Origin: Flavobacteriales bacterium
GTDB lineage: Bacteria > Bacteroidota > Bacteroidia > Flavobacteriales > Flavobacteriaceae
Assembly (NCBI GenBank): GCA_026996605.1
Contig: JALWLE010000063.1
Location: 62,001 to 126,000, forward strand
Length of the DNA: 64,000 bases
Direction of reading: 5' to 3'
A model generated the notes under the pieces. The model searched no databases, was not told the origin of the DNA, and saw only the letters and a list, made by a program, of their open reading frames with translations. Positions 1 through 8,213 of the stretch are shown here, one piece after another. The translations under genes were made by a program, and so were the position numbers. How positions within the stretch are numbered: position 1 is the stretch's first letter; each line of letters begins with the position of its first letter.

Positions 1-2255
1 ATCATAATAACCGGAATATGCGCCCAAACTTTATTTTTTTTTAATTCCTGTAAAAATTGCATGCCGTCCATCTTAGGCATCATAATATCCGATGTAATTA
101 AATCTATGTTTTGTTCATTCAATATTTTTAAAGCTTCTTCGCCGTCAAACGCTTTGTGGCAATTAAAATACGGACATAATAATTCGGACAAATAGGCACT
201 CATTTCAGGGTTGTCTTCAACGATCAAAATACTTTGCTTTTTGGCAGTTTCCTTTTTTGTTTTACTTTCTAATATTTTGCTTTTTTTTACAGTTTTTACC
301 TTGGTTTCTTTCCTATTTTCAAGTATTTTTAAGGGCAATTCCAAGACAAACAAACTGCCTTCACCGGGTTTGCTGCTGACTGTAATTTGACCTTGCATCA
401 TTTGAGCAAACTCTTGAGCCAAAGCTAAGCCGATACCTATGCCACCAACCGTTCTATTAGCTTTGGTCTGGTAAAAACGTTCAAATATTTTGTCTAATTC
501 CGATGCTTTGATACCTTGCCCGAAGTCTTTTACTTTGAATATAAGCCTTTGATCTTTAACAGTTGCTTCAATGACAATTTGACTCTCTGCCGGTGAATAT
601 TTTATAGCATTCGATAAAAGATTGTTGATGATTTTTTCAAGCTTTTCTGCATCTATTTCTACGTTTTTTGATTCCGGAATTTGATTGTCAAATACCAATT
701 CCAGATTTTTCATACTCATAAGCGATTTAAAAGAAAGTACCATTCTATTAATGGTTTCTCTCAAAGAAATGACCACCGGTTTTAAATGATATTTTTTTTT
801 GTCGGATTTTAACAATTCTAATATTTGATTGGCTTCATCAATCACCCGTTTGGCATTATTTCTAGCAGCCTTTAAATAAGGTTGCAATTTTTTTTTGCTA
901 TTTATATTTTCTATTGCCAATTCTATATTACCCAAAATTAATGTCAGTGGCGTCCTGATCTCATGGGCTATATTGCCCAAAAACTGATGTCGCATCTCGT
1001 TGATTTCCTTTGCTTTAGCCAATTGCTGAACAATCAATATTTTTTTCTTTTTTTGTTTGTAAAAAAACCATTGAAATACTGCCACTAGAATTAACAACAC
1101 AAAAATACCTAAGGCTGAAAGCCGGTTCATCCGGCTTTGTTGTTGACTTAAGAGTAGTTGCTTGTCAGCAAGTTCTTTATCCTTTTTTGCTGTTTCGTAT
1201 TTGACATTATATTCGAGTAGCTTATTCTTAGATTCTTGAAAATTTAATGAATCATGATATTGCACAAACAAATGATGATAACGTAAAGCATTTTTATAAT
1301 CTTTCTTTTGTTGATAAGCCTTTGATAACATGCGGGCGGCTTCTTTGTTATTAGTCCAGTCCATTTTATCTTGTTGAAAACTTTGTTTTAAATAAACTAT
1401 GGCAGAATCCGGTTGGTCAAGATAAAAATAATTTTTTCCGATATGCATAGCGGTTTGATTTATAACCATTTTATATTGAATACTCTTAGCAATGTTATAA
1501 GCTTTTCTACCGGCTATTAAGCTTTCTTTATAATGTTTTTGTAGCTGAAAAGCATCCGAACGAATTAAATAAAACAATGACAAATCGTGTAAATTGGTTG
1601 TATCTAGCAGTTGATAGGCTTTATCGGAATACATTTTGGCTTCTTCAAAGTTTCGGGCAACTTGTGAGAGATTATTATATAATGTATATCTACCTTGCCC
1701 TGATAATTTAAGATGAATCGAATCGGATAGTTTAAAGAATTTACGGGCTTCGGCATCTAGCCCCATATCCTTGTATGCATTTCCTATATTGTTGTAAGCG
1801 TCTGCCATCAATCTTTTATCATGGCTTTTTTGAGCGATATCCAAACTTTTCTTATTGTATTTCAAAGCCATAGCATAATTGTCTTTCATAGCATAAGCAT
1901 AAGCATATAAAGTTTGACGTCTAAAATCGTAGTAAGGGTGATAATATTTGTTTATTACCGAATCAAATTCTTTTAAAAACACTAAAGTCCGGTCAAAATC
2001 ACCGTGAATAGCCGGCAAAAGGGGTTTGTTGTAATACGTGCCGATAATCAACGAATCATTAGTCGATTGTTGTGATAAATCAATTGCTTGGTGGACATAA
2101 TATAAAGCTGAATCCAACTGATGCATAGATCTGGCTTGTTTTAACTTTAACTTTATTTTTTTAGAAAGACCTGTGGAATTTGATTGTGAAAATTGACTTT
2201 GAATACTACATAAATAGATCAAGATAAAAACATAAAATTTATACATAAGAAGCAT
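1..2255 (-). CDS. TPR-containing hybrid sensor histidine kinase/response regulator (3' truncated by window edge)
   Basis: A reading frame runs leftward from ATG at 2255 (alternative ATG at 2246) off the window edge, giving about 751 residues without a stop. It begins with a hydrophobic signal-like segment. About 300 residues of TPR-type helices follow (AYNNIGNAYKDMG, KEAARMLSKAYQQKKDY), then one membrane span near residues 377-397 (GIFVLLILVAVFQWFFY). The kinase core shows the H-box HEIRTP near residue 430, the N-box NNLLSNAIKYSP near 542 and GIGIGLALA near 605. A C-terminal receiver domain begins with ILIVEDNPEMSAYL and has its phospho-acceptor Asp in TSDIMMPKMDG near 720. The receiver is cut, so any further output domain (often an AraC-type HTH in Bacteroidota one-protein systems) cannot be seen. 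The TPRs are presumably periplasmic and the kinase cytoplasmic; the signal sensed is unknown. Confidence 0.9.
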   Translation of the reverse strand, partial: MLLMYKFYVFILIYLCSIQSQFSQSNSTGLSKKIKLKLKQARSMHQLDSALYYVHQAIDLSQQSTNDSLIIGTYYNKPLLPAIHGDFDRTLVFLKEFDSVINKYYHPYYDFRRQTLYAYAYAMKDNYAMALKYNKKSLDIAQKSHDKRLMADAYNNIGNAYKDMGLDAEARKFFKLSDSIHLKLSGQGRYTLYNNLSQVARNFEEAKMYSDKAYQLLDTTNLHDLSLFYLIRSDAFQLQKHYKESLIAGRKAYNIAKSIQYKMVINQTAMHIGKNYFYLDQPDSAIVYLKQSFQQDKMDWTNNKEAARMLSKAYQQKKDYKNALRYHHLFVQYHDSLNFQESKNKLLEYNVKYETAKKDKELADKQLLLSQQQSRMNRLSALGIFVLLILVAVFQWFFYKQKKKKILIVQQLAKAKEINEMRHQFLGNIAHEIRTPLTLILGNIELAIENINSKKKLQPYLKAARNNAKRVIDEANQILELLKSDKKKYHLKPVVISLRETINRMVLSFKSLMSMKNLELVFDNQIPESKNVEIDAEKLEKIINNLLSNAIKYSPAESQIVIEATVKDQRLIFKVKDFGQGIKASELDKIFERFYQTKANRTVGGIGIGLALAQEFAQMMQGQITVSSKPGEGSLFVLELPLKILENRKETKVKTVKKSKILESKTKKETAKKQSILIVEDNPEMSAYLSELLCPYFNCHKAFDGEEALKILNEQNIDLITSDIMMPKMDGMQFLQELKKNKVWAHIPVIM

Positions 2256-2636
2256 TTTTTACTTTTTAAAACTACCGGACGCATAAAAAAATAAGTGACA
2301 TTTGTTACTTTTTTATGCAAATATGATTTTTTTTCTAAAAAAAGATACTACCCTTTAAGGTGATTTTGACCTAAAAACAGGTATAAAACTATGATTTTAC
2401 TCATCATAACGGGTGAATGGCAAAAAAAGAACATTTTATGGCGAAAAAACAAAAGTCTTAAAAGAAGTACTGATATAGTTTTGGGGTATTGATAAATCGC
2501 AATAGTCAAAAGGTGTTTTTTTCATAATAATTAAGGTTACCAATCATTGCGAATTATTGTGTTGTTTGAATTGATCCGGCTAATCAAATGCCGGGTCAAT
2601 TTTAAAAAAAAGATAATAACCTAAAACTATATCATC
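2256..2636. other. Intergenic region between divergent genes
   Basis: This 381-bp AT-rich gap separates the leftward histidine kinase from the rightward repeat protein. It must hold both promoters, but no full TTTG-N19-TAnnTTTG match was found. The only clear structure is the inverted repeat at 2281-2318. No convincing small gene is present. Confidence 0.5.
2281..2318. repeat. Inverted repeat upstream of the histidine kinase gene
   Basis: GCATAAAAAA at 2281-2290 pairs with TTTTTTATGC at the right end, and inner GTGAC/GTTAC segments extend the stem around a short loop. It lies 26 bp before the kinase start. It could be a 5'-UTR hairpin or a regulator site; the sequence alone does not decide. 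Confidence 0.5.
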
Positions 2637-5600
2637 ATGAAAAGAATTATTTACATTATCAGTTTGATATTGACTTATCAAACCATAACTGCACAGGTAG
2701 GCATAGGCACCACCACACCGGATGGGTCTGCTATGCTCGAGATTAAATCTACACAAAAAGGGATGCTTATTCCCCGCATGACCGAAGCCCAACGTAACGC
2801 CATAAGCTCACCGGCTACAGGTTTGATGATATATCAAACCGATGGAATAGCCGGATTTTATTTTTGGAATGGTAGTAATTGGACGGGGTTATCCGGCACA
2901 GGTGCTCAAAAAATAGATGACTTATCAGATGGTCATACAAATAACGAAAGTGTTTATCTGGGAAACCATGCCGGACAAATGGACAATAACAATATAAACA
3001 ATTTCCAGAATACCGGTGTTGGAACTAATGTTTTAAGTGCCGGAACCGGAGGAACCGGAAATTCTGCTTTCGGTTATGAAGCACTATTATATAATTCTAG
3101 CGGCGGATACAACACTGCTTTAGGTAATAGAGCTCTCTATTCAAATACAAGTGGCGAATATAACACTGCTTTAGGAACGCAATCTTTATATTATAATAAA
3201 ACAGGGACGAATAATATTGCTATTGGTAATCAGTCTCTGGCATACAATGAAAATACATCAGGTTTGATTGCCATAGGTAAAGCCGCTCTATATAAAAACG
3301 GAATCGGTGCAACCGGAACAGAAGGATTATATAATATTGCCATCGGGACAGAAGCCATGTATGAAAACACAAAAGGTAAAGATAATATTGCTTTAGGTTA
3401 CTTTGCTTTACATCAAAATATGACCGGACAAGGTAATGTCGCCATGGGCTCTTACAGTTTGCTTGCCAATATAGCCAATAGCGGTTCTACAGCCATCGGT
3501 TATAAAGCTATGGAAAATGCTGATAGCAATGCTGCAGGCTATATCACTTCCAATACAGCAATCGGTTATCAATCTTTACAAGGGAGTAGTAACCCTTCTA
3601 ACAATACCGGAACAGGAAACACCGCAGTGGGTTATATCACTATGGCAGTCAACTCTTCCGGTGAAAAAAATACAGCTAACGGTAGCGGTGCCTTGTCAGG
3701 TAACACCACCGGATCGTATAATACAGCCATTGGTTATGGTAGTTTATATACCAACAAAGCCAATAGTGGTTCTACAGCTGTTGGTTATAACGCAATGGGA
3801 AACGCCAATAATACTACAACGGGAGTTACCACCTACAATACCGCTGTCGGTTACGAAGCTTTAAAAGGCAGTGCTACATCTGCCAATAATACCGGCACCG
3901 GCAATACGGCAATAGGGTATCAAACTTTAACGGCTAATACTTCGGGTATTGATAATATTGCTATTGGAAAAGCGGCTCTATCATCTAATACCACCGCCAA
4001 TAATAATGTAGCCATTGGCAATAATGCTTTAAGAGACAATATAACCGGATTATATAATATGGCTATCGGTAATAATACACTTGTTTTTAATGATGCCGCT
4101 AATAATATGGCTATCGGTGATGCCGCTTTACAATACAACACTTCCGGTGATAGAAATATTGCCATTGGCGGAAATAGTTTAAATACCAACAAAGCCAATA
4201 GTCGAAGTATTGCCATAGGTTTTTTTGCCATGGGAAATGCAAACAATACGACAACAGGGGTAGATACCTATAACACGGCTATCGGGTATGAATCACTTAT
4301 GGGAAGCAGCACACCGGCTAACAATACCGGCTACGGCAATACGGCAATCGGTTATCAAACTTTAATGGCAAATACTTCGGGTTATGATAATGTCGCTATA
4401 GGTCAATCGGCTTTGTCTAGTAACACTACTGGACAATATAACAATGCTGTTGGCTATCAAAGTTTGCTCAACAATACCACCGGTTTTCAAAATGTTGCCA
4501 ATGGTGCCGATGCTTTAAAAGCAAACATCGATGGAAACTACAACACTGCAACCGGTTACAGTGCTTTGAGTAATAATAATGGAAGCGAAAATACGGCAAA
4601 CGGTAATGCCGCATTATTTACCAACACATCCGGCAACAATAATACCGCTGTAGGTAGCAGTGCATTGGCTTTAAATGAAACCGGTTCAGACAACACGGCT
4701 ATCGGGTATCAAGCCTTATACACCGGTGCCGGATATTCAGGATTAGTAGCCATCGGCAGCAAAGCATTGACCAACAACGGAACCGGCGCGACCGGAACGG
4801 AAGGGAAATTTAATACAGCCGTAGGGACTGAAGCTATGACAACCAATACCAAAGGTTACAAAAACACAGCTTTGGGTTATCAAACTTTACGCACCAATAC
4901 TTCAGGACAAAATAATACCGCAGTAGGCTATCATGCTTTACTAGTCAACACCACCGGTTATGAAAACAATGCACTGGGTTCGGGTGCTATGGATAGCAAT
5001 TTAGGTGGCTACCAAAATACCGCCATGGGTGACGACGCTTTGAAAAAGAATACCACCGGATATGAAAATGCCGCTTTTGGTAACGACGCCTTGCTCAATA
5101 ATATTGACGGATATGGCAATACCGCCGTGGGTAACAAAGCCAATAGAGCCAATACCAACGGCACCGGCAATACGAGCTTGGGAGCAGAAAGTTTAACTAC
5201 CAACACTTCCGGAGATTTCAATACGGCACTAGGTTATCAAAGTTTAAATCAAAACAATAGTGGAGACAATAATGCGGCAATCGGTTTAACGGCTGCTTAT
5301 CAAAATACGACAGGCTCTAATAATATTGCTATTGGCACCGAAGCTTTATTTAAAAACGAAGGTATTTCCGATTTAGTAGCCATTGGACATCAGGCTTTAT
5401 ATAACAATAAATTTAGCACAAACCTATATAACTTAACCGCCTCAAAAAATACAGCAGTAGGCTCTTATGCCTTGATGGGCAACACAATAGGTGAGAACAA
5501 TTCGGCTTTAGGTTATAATGCACTCAAACAAAATATTAATGGCGCCAATAATACAGCAGTGGGTTTTGAAGCTTTAGTTGCCAATAATACCGGAGATCAC

Positions 5601-6329
5601 AATGTTGCTATTGGATCGGGGGCGCTTAGGTCAAATACAGGTGGAGGTAGCAATGTTGCTATTGGATATTTATCAGCACAAAACCTATCAGGAACTGCTA
5701 ATACAGCTATTGGTACTTTCGCTTTTCCAAATACTGGTAATATATCCAACACTACTTGTATTGGCTATAGTGCTGGTAGTGTATCTATTACTGACAACAG
5801 GATAGAAATAGGAAACACTAGCGTTACCTGGATAGGCGGACAAGTTGGATGGAGCACCTACAGTGACCGCCGTATCAAAACGCATATCCAAAACGACGTT
5901 GCCGGTTTGGACTTTATCACCCGCTTGCGTCCGGTTACTTATAACTTGGATATTCACAAAATGAACCAAATGATTGCTCGTGGCGGTAAAGGTAAAGATT
6001 TGAACAAAGATGACTGGCCGTCAAAATACGATATAGAAAAGATTAAAATAACCGGTTTTATCGCACAAGAAGTTGAGCAAGCCGCCAAAGATGCCGGCTA
6101 TGATTTTAGCGGTGTGCAAAAAGCAGATGATGATTTGGGTATGTACAGTGTGAGTTATGCGCAGTTTGTCGTGCCGTTAGTAAAAGCTGTACAAGAGCAG
6201 CAAGAAACCATCGAACAACAACAGCAAGAAATAGACCGGTTAAAACAACAAAATACGCAATTGTTACAGCTACAAGCCCGTATGTCAAAAATAGAACAAA
6301 AATTAAAAAGTTTTTCCGTAAACAATTAA
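2637..6329 (+). CDS. Secreted YadA-head-like repeat protein with C-terminal S74 tail-fibre chaperone domain
   Basis: 1230 residues. The N-terminus is a signal peptide ending near TITAQ. Next comes the flavobacterial surface-protein opening [18 protein letters not shown] and [12 protein letters not shown]. Residues from about 100 to 1060 are tandem units of roughly 17 residues with consensus NTAxGYxALxxNTxGxx, resembling the beta-roll head of YadA and other trimeric adhesins. From about residue 1077 a peptidase S74/intramolecular chaperone domain follows ([26 protein letters not shown]), as in phage tail fibres, where it drives trimerisation and then cleaves itself. The C-terminus is a Gln-rich coiled coil. 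No T9SS sorting domain is visible. Start is ATG after a 380-bp intergenic region. A surface fibre is the likely product; host attachment or a biofilm role is inference. Confidence 0.88.
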   Translation: MKRIIYIISLILTYQTITAQVGIGTTTPDGSAMLEIKSTQKGMLIPRMTEAQRNAISSPATGLMIYQTDGIAGFYFWNGSNWTGLSGTGAQKIDDLSDGHTNNESVYLGNHAGQMDNNNINNFQNTGVGTNVLSAGTGGTGNSAFGYEALLYNSSGGYNTALGNRALYSNTSGEYNTALGTQSLYYNKTGTNNIAIGNQSLAYNENTSGLIAIGKAALYKNGIGATGTEGLYNIAIGTEAMYENTKGKDNIALGYFALHQNMTGQGNVAMGSYSLLANIANSGSTAIGYKAMENADSNAAGYITSNTAIGYQSLQGSSNPSNNTGTGNTAVGYITMAVNSSGEKNTANGSGALSGNTTGSYNTAIGYGSLYTNKANSGSTAVGYNAMGNANNTTTGVTTYNTAVGYEALKGSATSANNTGTGNTAIGYQTLTANTSGIDNIAIGKAALSSNTTANNNVAIGNNALRDNITGLYNMAIGNNTLVFNDAANNMAIGDAALQYNTSGDRNIAIGGNSLNTNKANSRSIAIGFFAMGNANNTTTGVDTYNTAIGYESLMGSSTPANNTGYGNTAIGYQTLMANTSGYDNVAIGQSALSSNTTGQYNNAVGYQSLLNNTTGFQNVANGADALKANIDGNYNTATGYSALSNNNGSENTANGNAALFTNTSGNNNTAVGSSALALNETGSDNTAIGYQALYTGAGYSGLVAIGSKALTNNGTGATGTEGKFNTAVGTEAMTTNTKGYKNTALGYQTLRTNTSGQNNTAVGYHALLVNTTGYENNALGSGAMDSNLGGYQNTAMGDDALKKNTTGYENAAFGNDALLNNIDGYGNTAVGNKANRANTNGTGNTSLGAESLTTNTSGDFNTALGYQSLNQNNSGDNNAAIGLTAAYQNTTGSNNIAIGTEALFKNEGISDLVAIGHQALYNNKFSTNLYNLTASKNTAVGSYALMGNTIGENNSALGYNALKQNINGANNTAVGFEALVANNTGDHNVAIGSGALRSNTGGGSNVAIGYLSAQNLSGTANTAIGTFAFPNTGNISNTTCIGYSAGSVSITDNRIEIGNTSVTWIGGQVGWSTYSDRRIKTHIQNDVAGLDFITRLRPVTYNLDIHKMNQMIARGGKGKDLNKDDWPSKYDIEKIKITGFIAQEVEQAAKDAGYDFSGVQKADDDLGMYSVSYAQFVVPLVKAVQEQQETIEQQQQEIDRLKQQNTQLLQLQARMSKIEQKLKSFSVNN

Positions 6330-6337
6330 TCCCCAAA

Positions 6338-6370
6338 AGACCTACTAGGTTTTGAAAACCTAGTAGGTCT
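6338..6370. repeat. Perfect 33-bp palindrome (16-bp arms, 1-nt centre)
   Basis: The arm AGACCTACTAGGTTTT at 6338-6353 is perfectly repeated in inverse at 6355-6370 around a single G. It sits 9 bp after the stop of the repeat protein and 15 bp before the next start. It may terminate transcription, but no long T run follows. The same palindrome family is found at 45231-45259/45424-45426, where a mobile element has split it. Confidence 0.8.
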
Positions 6371-6385
6371 AAAAAACAAATTATT

Positions 6386-7291
6386 ATGAAAAATATATAT
6401 CTTTTTACGTTATTAATATGGCAAATCCATGCGTGGTCACAAGATACCACCGGATACGATTTATTGGCAAACTATCCGTTTCAATCAGACGCTGTCGACA
6501 CAACGGGCAATAATCCTGATGCTACCGTTCAAAATGCACCTTTTTCAAATGGCGGTATTTATTCCAATGGAACTTATAATGACGGAAGTTCCGGACAAAC
6601 CGGAAGCCGTATTGTTATGGATGGTATCAATGGTTTTAACACAAGTGATTTTATCATTACTTTTGAAGCCAAATTATCGTCTAATACCAATAACTTTATA
6701 TTTGTTTGTGGTAATACGTATCGCTGGTTAAACCTTTGGATAGACTATTCGCACCTTTTACAAGTAAACTATTTAACAGGACCCAATGCTGATTTTGAGT
6801 ATCATACCACAAGTTTTTCGGTTACAGTTGACCAATGGTATCAATTTGGACTAAAATATACACAGTCAGACCATAACTTAAAGATTTTTGCCGATGGTAA
6901 TTTGGTCGGAACAATTAATATACCTGCCGGATTTACAACCGATAATCAAATCTATTTTAGCAATACACACAGTGGTGCCGGCGCTGCTTTTTATGGTTAT
7001 TGGCGTCATGTAAAATATTTTGGGTTACACGGTAGCAGTGCGGTGGAAGAATTATTGAGTAATTATGTCAATATCTATCAAAGCACGAATACTGATTTGT
7101 TAAATATTGATTTGTTAAAAAAAACGGAAGCAAAATTAGCAATTGTAGATATGACCGGTAAACAAGTTATACAAAAAGGACTCAATGAGCAACAAAATGT
7201 CATCAATTTATCAAGCATAGACAAGGGAATCTATATTTTAAAATTTGAAATTTATAACCTAAAATTCACCAAGAAAATTATCAAAAGATAA
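6386..7291 (+). CDS. LamG-like (concanavalin A-fold) domain protein with T9SS sorting domain
   Basis: 301 residues. A short signal peptide ends near HAWSQ. Residues about 25-215 read as a LamG/concanavalin A-like jelly roll, with LLANYPFQSDAVDTTGNNPD at the start and KIFADGNLVGTINIPAGF near the end. The last 65 residues fit a T9SS type A sorting domain (KLAIVDMTGKQVIQ, INLSSIDKGIYILKF, terminal KKIIKR). Such proteins cross the outer membrane by T9SS and usually bind glycans or surfaces. The gene follows the repeat protein after 56 bp that include the 33-bp palindrome, so co-transcription is uncertain. No catalytic residues are recognisable, so a binding role is more likely than a hydrolase. 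Confidence 0.82.
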   Translation: MKNIYLFTLLIWQIHAWSQDTTGYDLLANYPFQSDAVDTTGNNPDATVQNAPFSNGGIYSNGTYNDGSSGQTGSRIVMDGINGFNTSDFIITFEAKLSSNTNNFIFVCGNTYRWLNLWIDYSHLLQVNYLTGPNADFEYHTTSFSVTVDQWYQFGLKYTQSDHNLKIFADGNLVGTINIPAGFTTDNQIYFSNTHSGAGAAFYGYWRHVKYFGLHGSSAVEELLSNYVNIYQSTNTDLLNIDLLKKTEAKLAIVDMTGKQVIQKGLNEQQNVINLSSIDKGIYILKFEIYNLKFTKKIIKR

Positions 7292-7320
7292 TTTTACCTT
7301 TATGTTTTCGCATATACTTT

Positions 7321-7408
7321 AAAGCAGCCCGGAACGTTTTTATTGATTATCTACTTGATATCAAATAGGTATTTAGGTTATTATCTGTTGCGTTCCGGTT
7401 GCTTTTTT
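7321..7408 (+). terminator. Long-loop stem followed by T run (probable terminator)
   Basis: AAAGCAGCCCGGAACG at 7321-7336 pairs with CGTTCCGGTTGCTTT at 7391-7405 with one bulge and one mismatch, followed by TTT. The loop is about 54 nt, unusually long for an intrinsic terminator. It lies 30 bp after the LamG-like gene, so termination is the simplest reading. Confidence 0.5.
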
Positions 7409-7481
7409 ATATTGCTATATTAAATGAAAGTATGCTTTCGTTTAAAAAAGAATCAGCCTGAAAAAAACTTCTAAAAATATT

Positions 7482-7512
7482 TTTGCAGAATTAAAAAATC
7501 TTCTTATTTTTG
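7482..7512 (+). promoter_or_regulatory. Bacteroidota sigma-A promoter for the tRNA-Glu pair
   Basis: TTTG at 7482-7485, exactly 19 nt, then TATTTTTG at 7505-7512. This matches the Bacteroidota consensus TTTG-N19-TAnnTTTG. It ends 17 bp before the first tRNA, so the transcript starts just upstream of it and probably covers both tRNAs, perhaps also rpsT. Confidence 0.78.
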
Positions 7513-7529
7513 CAACTCAAAATCGTAAT

Positions 7530-7602
7530 GGTCCGTTCGTCTAGGGGTTAGGACGCCAGGTTTTCATCCTGGTAACAGGGGTTCGATTCCCCTACGGACT
7601 AC
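7530..7602 (+). tRNA. tRNA-Glu (UUC), copy 1
   Basis: Cloverleaf parts are all present. The acceptor GGTCCGT pairs with ACGGACT (first pair G-U), and the anticodon stem CCAGG/CCTGG encloses TTTTCAT with anticodon TTC. The T arm is CAGGG-GTTCGAT-TCCCCT-like. CCA is not encoded; the sequence continues AC after the acceptor. The second copy is identical. Confidence 0.95.
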
Positions 7603-7637
7603 TAAATTAAATTAGAATTTAGAATTTTCTAAATCAT

Positions 7638-7710
7638 GGTCCGTTCGTCTAGGGGTTAGGACGCCAGGTTTTCATCCTGGTAACAGGGGTTCGATTCCCC
7701 TACGGACTAC
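7638..7710 (+). tRNA. tRNA-Glu (UUC), copy 2
   Basis: Sequence identical to the copy at 7530-7602, separated from it by 35 bp of AT-rich spacer. Same TTC anticodon. No separate promoter is visible in the spacer, so the pair is likely processed from one transcript. Confidence 0.95.
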
Positions 7711-7764
7711 AAAAATTAAAATATAACCGAAAGGTTTTCTATTAAATTAAATAAAAAAGGGAAT

Positions 7765-8019
7765 ATGGCACATCATAAGTCAGCATTAAAGAGAATCAGA
7801 CAAGATCAAAAGAAAAGATTGCACAATAGATTTTATCATAAATCTACCCGTACAGCCATTAAAAGATTAAGAAAAATGACTGAAAAAGCTGAAGCGGAAA
7901 TTTTTTTACCAAAAGTGATTTCAATGATTGACCGTTTGGCTAAAAGAAATATTATTCATAGCAATAAAGCGGCAAATTTAAAATCTAAGTTAACCAAACA
8001 TGTTAATGGTTTAGGATAA
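7765..8019 (+). CDS. rpsT: 30S ribosomal protein S20
   Basis: 84 residues, the normal length for bS20. It starts MAHHKSALKRIRQDQKKRLHNR, is highly basic, and contains the family's helical segments (KSTRTAIKRLRKM, IHSNKAANLKSKL). S20 binds 16S rRNA in the body of the small subunit during assembly. ATG at 7765 is 55 bp after the second tRNA-Glu. No promoter of its own is clear, so read-through from the tRNA promoter is possible. A strong terminator follows. Confidence 0.96.
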   Translation: MAHHKSALKRIRQDQKKRLHNRFYHKSTRTAIKRLRKMTEKAEAEIFLPKVISMIDRLAKRNIIHSNKAANLKSKLTKHVNGLG

Positions 8020-8049
8020 CTAAAATATTCATACTCAAAGTATATTTCG

Positions 8050-8075
8050 AGCCCTCATTCTGAGGGCTTTTTTTA
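8050..8075 (+). terminator. Intrinsic terminator after rpsT
   Basis: AGCCCTCA at 8050-8057 pairs with TGAGGGCT at 8061-8068 around a 3-nt loop, followed directly by TTTTTTTATT. This is a textbook rho-independent terminator 30 bp after the rpsT stop. Confidence 0.9.
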
Positions 8076-8077
8076 TT

Positions 8078-8095
8078 AAAAAAAAAAAAAAAAAA
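8078..8095. repeat. A18 homopolymer
   Basis: Eighteen consecutive A residues directly after the rpsT terminator and 119 bp before the ATG of the next gene, a T9SS adhesin. Tracts this long are prone to slippage. Confidence 0.9.
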
Positions 8096-8213
8096 CTTAA
8101 AATTTATTATACATTACTTAAAAATAAAGATAAATATCGAGTTTTTTTGTATAAATAGCAAGACGAATTGTGTTTTATATGTAAATTTGTTTTTTAACGT
8201 AAAAACATATACT

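Noticed and set aside
3517-5805. Open frames overlapping the repeat protein on both strands
   Set aside because: They follow the 51-bp repeat in shifted frames and have no independent features.
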